Part shown: positions 6,801 through 10,723 of the stretch, piece after piece
Position numbering within the stretch: the first letter of the stretch is position 1
Layout of the letters: every line of letters starts with the position of its first letter
Assembly: GCA_025351985.1 (NCBI GenBank)
Contig: JANXUW010000477.1
Location: 1-10,723, forward strand
Source of the DNA: Pseudolysobacter sp.
GTDB lineage: Bacteria; Pseudomonadota; Gammaproteobacteria; Xanthomonadales; Rhodanobacteraceae
Length of the DNA: 10,723 bases
Direction of reading: 5' to 3'
The notes under the pieces: generated by a model
The model's database searches: none
What the model saw: only the letters and a program-made list of their open reading frames with translations
What the model was told of the DNA's origin: nothing
Program-made: the position numbers and the translations under genes

Positions 6801-7221
6801 CCATATCGCCATCGCCAAACTCAGGCACAACAAGCCGCTCACGTCGACCGATTTGAGCGAGCTGGAGCGATTTGTTTATCAATCCGATACGGTCGAAAGC
6901 CGTATGCGTTTTGAACAATGCTATGGCACGGAACAACCGCTGACGTTATTTATTCGCTCGCTGGTCGGGCTGGATCGCAACGCGGCGAAAGAAGCCTTTG
7001 GTCAGTTTCTCGACGAGAATCGCTACACCAGTCAGCAGATTCGTTTTATCGAAATGATCATCGACAAACTCACGCAGCGCGGCGTGATGGAAATAGGGCA
7101 GCTATACGAACCGCCATTCACTGCGGTGCATTACGAAGGTTTGGATGGAACCTTTCGCGACGGTGATGCCGCTGCGATCGTCGCGATTCTCGAAGACATC
7201 AATCAGCGCGCGGCGGCTTAG
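3736..7221 (+). CDS. hsdR: Type I restriction enzyme HsdR, ATP-dependent endonuclease/translocase subunit
   Basis: This 1161-residue motor and nuclease subunit joins HsdM/HsdS and cuts unmethylated DNA after translocating it. A DUF4145-like helical domain covers ~1-125 and a charged coiled coil ~150-220. The PD-(D/E)xK nuclease follows, with D271 (FADYVLW) and E286-A-K288 (VVEAKRS). The SF2 translocase has Walker A ATGTGKT (K404), D496-EAH, T521-ATPR and QMIGRGTR (736-743). The C-terminal third fits the EcoEI-type R tail. All catalytic residues are present and no frameshift is seen. The TTG start has GAGGT 5 bases upstream and an in-frame TAG at 3730 behind it, and copy 2 aligns from the same point. 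The usual hsdS-hsdR neighbourhood is split by 3.5 kb of accessory genes. A TTG start may keep HsdR output low. Confidence 0.95.
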   Translation: MTNFQFLHAEFKPLYEPAKGAEQLVYSDPRACCMRTRHALEQAVHWLYENDRDLRMPYDRSLNLLLSQTEFERLLPPHILQKTRLIQKLGNQAVHANQRIGHGDAMRLVRELFHVLFWLARTYTRASDPKSIEATFEEKHVPRLVRADEAIALTRDELKKQEDKFQQTIDAQHAQLENREASIVEAAVTLAEREASLAQVNAELAALRAELALAKSANIALPDEHDYDEADTRRFLIDVLLREAGWELDANATAEFAVLGMPNNKGQGFADYVLWGADGAPLAVVEAKRSLKDPDIGRQQAKLYADCLEQMKGQRPIIFYSNGNKTWMWDDRRAAPREVQGFYNRDELQLAIQRRSLQTDLRSLKINSVIVERTYQHRAIRAMAEAFAEGRRAGLLTMATGTGKTRMAIALVELLMRANWVKRVLFLADRVALVKQATGAFGEFLPDSSPVNLVLNREGQGRVYLSTYPTMMGLIEQMEGDRRKYGVGHFDLIIIDEAHRSVYQKYGAIFRYFDSYLVGLTATPRDEVDRDTYHLFGLETGVPTDTYGLDEAVADGFLVPPKASSVPIKFVREGIKYDELTEAEKEHWESLDWGDRDGDGESDPAPDAVHASEINKQLFNESTVDLMLKHVMENGLKVDGGDTIGKTIIFAVNQRHAVFIAKRFDHHYPHHNGAFARVVTHAVSYAQSLIDDFSSKSNKLPQIAISVDMLDTGIDVPEILNLVFFKAVRSKVKFLQMIGRGTRLRANLFGPGEHKTQFYIFDFCANFEFFNENPAGVVTPLPEPLQKRLFKRRLELLELLKTGAAKKNPKVGDAFGGYDAVDTLCGGIVDHLHGEVAAMNINNFIVRPQNEHVMRFAKREQWNQLDDSATTELREHVAGLPTEQPAEHITAKLFDLICLNLQLALIRATREFVTYRDKIIELAEDLEKKDTIPAVRAQLELIQDVQTEDFWKDITLVMIESVRRKMRELIKFIERRSLEPVYSVLQDEIGAATEVQLNDFSTGINLAQYKRKVEAYIRANENHIAIAKLRHNKPLTSTDLSELERFVYQSDTVESRMRFEQCYGTEQPLTLFIRSLVGLDRNAAKEAFGQFLDENRYTSQQIRFIEMIIDKLTQRGVMEIGQLYEPPFTAVHYEGLDGTFRDGDAAAIVAILEDINQRAAA

Positions 7222-7239
7222 CGAGGCGGTACAACGCTC

Positions 7240-10032
7240 TTATTTTATTGCCAGCATTATTGCCAAACGCTCCGCATCAAGCCGATCCTTCGCCTGCGCC
7301 ACCAACGCCACGCGCAGCACTGGCAACGCGCTGCGCAACAACTCACGCGCCGTCGCATCGTCGCCGGTCTCATGTGCGTAATACGCGAGTTTTGCGGCGG
7401 CTTGGGCGTAGAGTGGATGATCTTTCGCGACGACAAGCTGCAGTTCGGTCAGCGCTTGTTGTTCGGCGCTGCGTGCGGTTGTCCAATCGTGTTTCGCTGC
7501 AGCGATATGCGCGAGCGCTTCGGCGTAACGCGCGCGGCGACGGTATCCGCCACGTCCGACTGGTAGTGTCAACGCTTGCAGGTTTTTTGCGGCGATATCG
7601 ACGTGGCCGCTCGCGAGTTGCCATTCGGCGTCGAGCACGTCGCTGTCGAAACGTTCGGCATTGTCGGCGGGCAGGGTGCGACGCGTGGCGAGCGCGCTAT
7701 CGAGCAATGGGCGCGCCGCGGCGAGGTTGCCGAGTTCGAACTGGCAGCGTGCGAGATTGTGTTGCGCGCGCGCGAGTGACGGATGTGGCGCGCTGAATTT
7801 TTTCTCGCGGATCGCCAGCGATTGCTCGAACAGCGGCAGCGCGCCAGCGTAGTCGCCGCGATCCTCGAACAGCGTGCCGAGATTATTCACGGTGCTTGCG
7901 TTGTCCATCGAGTCGGCCGTTTCGAGTTTGGTAAACAGCACCATCGCCGCGCGATAATGCGACTCGGCCTCGGCGTATTCGCCCATATCCTGCAGTACAC
8001 CAGCGAGATCGTTCTGTGTGTGCGCCACTTGAATACTTTCGCTACCTTGCACCTGGATGCGCAGCGCGAGCGCTCGCTCGAAATCGCGCTTGGCGGTGGC
8101 CAGCTCGCCGAGTGCCTGTTCGGATTGTGCGAGACCGTTGAGCGAATTCAATGTGCGTGGGTGCTGGTCGCCGAATATCGCGCGTTTGCTGTCGAGGGCG
8201 ATCTGGTATTCGCTGCGCGCGGTAAGGTTGTCGCCGGTGCGGAAAGCCAGGAATCCGAGATTGTGATGTACCGATGCGACTTCGTCGCGATAGCGCGGCC
8301 CGGCTGCGGCGAAGATCGCCAGCGCGCGGTGGAAATCGCGTCCGGCGCCGACAAAGTCGGCTTGATATTGCTCGAGCAAACCGAGTGAACTTTCGGTGTG
8401 ACCGATCTCTGGATCATCGATGGGCAGCAGCAGCTGGCGCAGCGTGATGGCTTCGCGGCACGCGCTAAGCGCTTGTGTGTAATCCGAGCTGTCGGTATAG
8501 GCGCGGCAGAGCTCGTGCAGTGCATTGGCGAGGCGCAGTTGATCCGCGCCGGGCGCGCGCAGCAGCGCGACTGCCGGCGTGAGCAATTCGATACTGCGCT
8601 GCGGCTGGCCGATGCTGGTATAAATTTCGCCGAGCGCCTGGAGCAGGCGCGCGCGCACCTGCGGCTGATCGGAAAGCGTTGTGCCCAGCAGGGTACGACC
8701 GTGATCGAGCAGATCGCGCGCGCTGATATCGCGACCGCGCGTGTTTTCGGGGTCGGCATCCTTGAACAGGCTTAGCAGAAATTCGGTCACTTGCTCGGCG
8801 CTGTGCGCTTCCACTTCTGCCTGATGTTCGGCATGTAATGCGCGCGCACGTTCCACTGCGAGCCATGCCGATGCACCGATTACGCAGACCAGCGCGAGCA
8901 AGCCCGCTGCCACCGCGGCGCGATGCCGGCTGATAAATTTGCGGATGCGATAACCGAGCCGATCGGGCCCGGCTTCGAGCGGCAGGCCGGCGAAATAATT
9001 GTCGATCTCGCCGGCCAGTGCGGCGGCGGAGTTGTAGCGACGTTCGGGTTCGGGCGCCAGCGCGCGAAGCACGACATGATCGAGATCACCATTGATGCGC
9101 GCCGCGTCCTCGCGTATCCACGACGCCTCGGCCTGCAGTGCGATGCGCGCGGGTCGCGACTCACGCCAGCTGCCGGTCTTGCCGTCGGATTTGTATGACT
9201 TGCCGCATAGCAGTTCGTACAGGATCAAACCGAGGCCGAACACGTCGCTCGCCGTGGTCACGGGCTCGCCGGCGATCTGCTCCGGGCTGGCGTAGTCGAC
9301 GGTGAATGCGCGCAGCTCGGTGGCGCGCTCGCCGCTCGCATCGGTGGCGGTAAGTTTGGCGATGCCGAAGTCGAGCAGCATCGGCGTGTCGTCGCCACGC
9401 ACGATCACGTTGGCGGGTTTCAGATCGCGATGCACGATGAGGTTTTGATGCGCGTAATGCACCGCGCGACAGAGTTGCTGGAACAGACGCAGGCGCGTTG
9501 TCAGCGTCGGCGTTTTTTCTGCCCACCAGGCACCGAGCGGCAAGCCTTCGATGTATTCCATCACGAGGAAAGGCTGGCCCTCGACGGTCGTGCCGCCATC
9601 GAGCAGGCGCGCGATATTCGGATGCACCAGCCCGGCCAGAACCTGACGCTCGCGGCGCAGGCGTTCGAGCGCATCGGCGGTCGGAAATCCGCGAATCAGC
9701 TTGATTGCGACCTGGCTCTGGTATTCGCGATCCGCGCGTTCGGCCAGATACACGCTGCCCATACCGCCGCGGCCGATTTCGCTGAGGATGCGATAGTGGC
9801 CGACGCGCCGACCGAGCCACGGCGTGGCTGCATCGAAGTGCGATGCAGCGGTGGCGGCGACACTCGCGGCGAGCGGATCGCTGGCTTCGTCGTCGCACGC
9901 GAGCAAGGCTTCGAGTTCGTCGCGCAAGGCGAGATCCTCGCCACACGCCGCTGCGGCAAAACTGGCGCGTTGTTCGGGCGGCAGTGCGATCGCGGCCTCG
10001 AACAATTCGCGCAGGCGGACAAGGCGGCTCAT
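7240..10032 (-). CDS. Membrane Ser/Thr protein kinase with TPR sensor-like C-terminal region
   Basis: This 930-residue protein starts with a short helical head seen in many ECF-linked kinases (residues 1-50, LFEAAIALPPEQRASF). A Hanks-type kinase domain follows at ~80-345: GRGGMGSVY (87-95), K111 in VAIKLI, H201-RDLKPAN, D221-FG, and SPE at 249-251. One membrane helix lies at ~372-394 (AAVAAGLLALVCVIGASAWL). The remainder, ~400-930, is made of helical repeats of the TPR/kinesin-light-chain type and should lie outside the cytoplasm, for example NLGTLFEDRGDYAGALPLFE. All catalytic residues are intact. It follows an ECF sigma gene by 10 bases on the same strand, so the sigma factor is the likely substrate. 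No clear ribosome binding site precedes its ATG, so translation may be coupled. Its stop lies 18 bases from the hsdR stop, convergent, with no terminator seen between them. Confidence 0.9.
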   Translation of the reverse strand: MSRLVRLRELFEAAIALPPEQRASFAAAACGEDLALRDELEALLACDDEASDPLAASVAATAASHFDAATPWLGRRVGHYRILSEIGRGGMGSVYLAERADREYQSQVAIKLIRGFPTADALERLRRERQVLAGLVHPNIARLLDGGTTVEGQPFLVMEYIEGLPLGAWWAEKTPTLTTRLRLFQQLCRAVHYAHQNLIVHRDLKPANVIVRGDDTPMLLDFGIAKLTATDASGERATELRAFTVDYASPEQIAGEPVTTASDVFGLGLILYELLCGKSYKSDGKTGSWRESRPARIALQAEASWIREDAARINGDLDHVVLRALAPEPERRYNSAAALAGEIDNYFAGLPLEAGPDRLGYRIRKFISRHRAAVAAGLLALVCVIGASAWLAVERARALHAEHQAEVEAHSAEQVTEFLLSLFKDADPENTRGRDISARDLLDHGRTLLGTTLSDQPQVRARLLQALGEIYTSIGQPQRSIELLTPAVALLRAPGADQLRLANALHELCRAYTDSSDYTQALSACREAITLRQLLLPIDDPEIGHTESSLGLLEQYQADFVGAGRDFHRALAIFAAAGPRYRDEVASVHHNLGFLAFRTGDNLTARSEYQIALDSKRAIFGDQHPRTLNSLNGLAQSEQALGELATAKRDFERALALRIQVQGSESIQVAHTQNDLAGVLQDMGEYAEAESHYRAAMVLFTKLETADSMDNASTVNNLGTLFEDRGDYAGALPLFEQSLAIREKKFSAPHPSLARAQHNLARCQFELGNLAAARPLLDSALATRRTLPADNAERFDSDVLDAEWQLASGHVDIAAKNLQALTLPVGRGGYRRRARYAEALAHIAAAKHDWTTARSAEQQALTELQLVVAKDHPLYAQAAAKLAYYAHETGDDATARELLRSALPVLRVALVAQAKDRLDAERLAIMLAIK

Positions 10033-10042
10033 GCGCGAATCG

Positions 10043-10600
10043 CTACAGCGTGAGTTCGCGTTTCAGCCACGCCCGGCCGAAACGCAGGCTGCGATCCACG
10101 GTCGGCACGGAAACCTTGAGCACGTGTGCCACTTCATCGCGATTCAAGCCGCCGAAATAGGTCAGCTCGATCACCTTGCCGGTACGCTGATCTTCGCGCT
10201 CGAGGCGCTGCAGTGCCTGATCGAGCACGAGCAGATCGGCGCTCTCCTCAATACGCGCGCTGCTCGATTCGGTCCACGTCACATGCAGCGCACCACCACC
10301 ACGTTTTTCCGCCTGCTGCGCACGCGCGTGATCGACCAGCACATTGCGCATGTGCAACGCGGCCAGCGCGAAAAAATGCGCACGATCGTGCCAGTCGATA
10401 TCGCTGTCGCACAGGCGCAGAAAAGTCTCATGCACGAGCGCGGTGGGGTTGAGGGTTTGCGCCGGGTTCGAACCGAGCCGCCGCCACGCCATCGTGCGCA
10501 GCTCGGCGTAGACCAATTCGGTGAGTTTGGGCAGCACGGCAGACTGGCCGGCGCGCCAGGCTTGCAGCAATTCGGTGATCGGCGTTTGCGGCGTCAGCAT
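10043..10600 (-). CDS. ECF RNA polymerase sigma factor (kinase-linked type)
   Basis: This 185-residue ECF sigma factor resembles the 'ECF, Sig-70_X6' style family. Region 2 spans ~10-95 and includes TALVHETFLRL (53-63) and HFFALAALHMRNVLVDHAR. Region 4 spans ~122-183 with the helix-turn-helix GLNRDEVAHVLKVSVPTVDR (151-170). No anti-sigma gene is adjacent; a Ser/Thr kinase gene follows in the same operon. Typical ECF factors carry acidic residues before the LVQ of region 2.2 to hold the polymerase clamp. Here those positions are Thr53-Ala54, as in kinase-activated ECF factors such as Vibrio EcfP. No ribosome binding site is seen before the ATG, and ATG 10600 is the first start for the conserved region. 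The regulated genes cannot be told from this window. Confidence 0.9.
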   Translation of the reverse strand: MLTPQTPITELLQAWRAGQSAVLPKLTELVYAELRTMAWRRLGSNPAQTLNPTALVHETFLRLCDSDIDWHDRAHFFALAALHMRNVLVDHARAQQAEKRGGGALHVTWTESSSARIEESADLLVLDQALQRLEREDQRTGKVIELTYFGGLNRDEVAHVLKVSVPTVDRSLRFGRAWLKRELTL

Positions 10601-10635
10601 GCGGGCAGTGTAGCCGCTGCGCCGTGGTGGTGCAG
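10600..10635 (-). promoter_or_regulatory. Possible leaderless promoter of the sigma-kinase operon
   Basis: On the minus strand, TACACT (10612 to 10607) lies 6 bases before the ATG, so transcription would start at the ATG itself. This fits the absence of a ribosome binding site. The -35 region at 17 bases (CTGCAC) is poor. A second candidate, TATATT (10653 to 10648), would give a ~40-base leader but also lacks a good -35. Confidence 0.25.
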
Positions 10636-10649
10636 AAGGTTTGCCGAAA

Positions 10650-10723
10650 TATAATCCCGGCGATGTGGCTGCAGTTTCATTCTGTCAGCCATAAAAAAGC
10701 GAGCCAGAGCAATGTCGTTTTTG
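10650..10723 (+). promoter_or_regulatory. Divergent + strand promoter and possible start of the next gene
   Basis: A perfect TATAAT at 10650-10655 suggests a start near 10662; no good -35 is visible. Two ATG codons follow. One at 10663 (MWLQFHSVSH...) is open to the window edge, and one at 10712 (MSFL...) runs off the end. TGGCTG-CAG (10665-10673) can pair with CTG-T-CAGCCA (10682-10691), followed by an A-rich run, in what would be the leader. Too little is present to name a gene. Confidence 0.35.

Noticed and set aside
1..7221. Mobile element (IS or integrase-bearing island) carrying the accessory genes
   Set aside because: No transposase, integrase, terminal inverted repeats or target duplications are visible; only the hsdR heads mark the joints.
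7248..8775. Long + strand open frames opposite the kinase gene
   Set aside because: They are antisense shadows of a GC-rich gene; their translations are Arg/Ala-rich with no domains, while the minus-strand frame has a full kinase and repeats.
10665..10697. Terminator: TGGCTGCAG/CTGTCAGCCA hairpin
   Set aside because: It is followed by an A-run on the + strand and has its T-run on the wrong side for the - strand, so it does not fit an intrinsic terminator.

Overview
The window looks like a chromosomal segment from a GC-rich gammaproteobacterium. The protein types and codon use suggest the Xanthomonadales/Rhodanobacteraceae area; this is inferred from style only, as no marker gene is present. 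It has two unrelated halves that meet tail to tail near 7222-7240.

The left half (1-7221, all + strand) is a type I restriction-modification locus. It opens with the last 55 codons of the specificity subunit hsdS and closes with a complete hsdR (1161 aa; PD-(D/E)xK nuclease plus DEAH translocase). hsdM is presumably just upstream of the window. Three accessory units sit between hsdS and hsdR: (1) an AbrB-type antitoxin with a PIN-domain toxin, (2) a class II Fic AMP-transferase-type protein with a C-terminal winged helix, and (3) a DUF3800 protein. All three appear intact.

The most striking feature is that the first ~28-32 codons of hsdR occur three times: right after the PIN gene (1026), right after fic (2519), and at the true start of hsdR (3736). 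Each accessory unit therefore ends in an hsdR 5' end, and only the last one continues into a full gene. The two remnants share an ATG AGC start that the working gene lacks (TTG ACC). This looks like stepwise accretion of 'accessory gene + hsdR head' units, probably from other hsd alleles, at an insertion hotspot. The remnants are also wired into translation. The PIN stop overlaps the first remnant's ATG. The second remnant's stop overlaps the DUF3800 start codon. A 13-codon leader ORF stops on the TTG start of hsdR.

The 211-base gap before the fic unit is visibly AT-richer. It carries two GACAA-N6-TTGTC palindromes within a 60-bp dyad next to the likely fic promoter, a probable operator.

The right half (7240-10600, - strand) is a two-gene signalling unit: an ECF sigma factor followed 10 bases later by a membrane Ser/Thr kinase with a long TPR-type extracytoplasmic region. 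The sigma factor lacks the usual acidic residues just before the LV of region 2.2 and has Thr-Ala there. That fits the known class of ECF factors activated by phosphorylation from a neighbouring kinase. A good TATAAT on the + strand at 10650 suggests a divergent gene starting at or beyond the right edge.

No tRNA, rRNA, CRISPR array, IS element or recombinase gene is visible.
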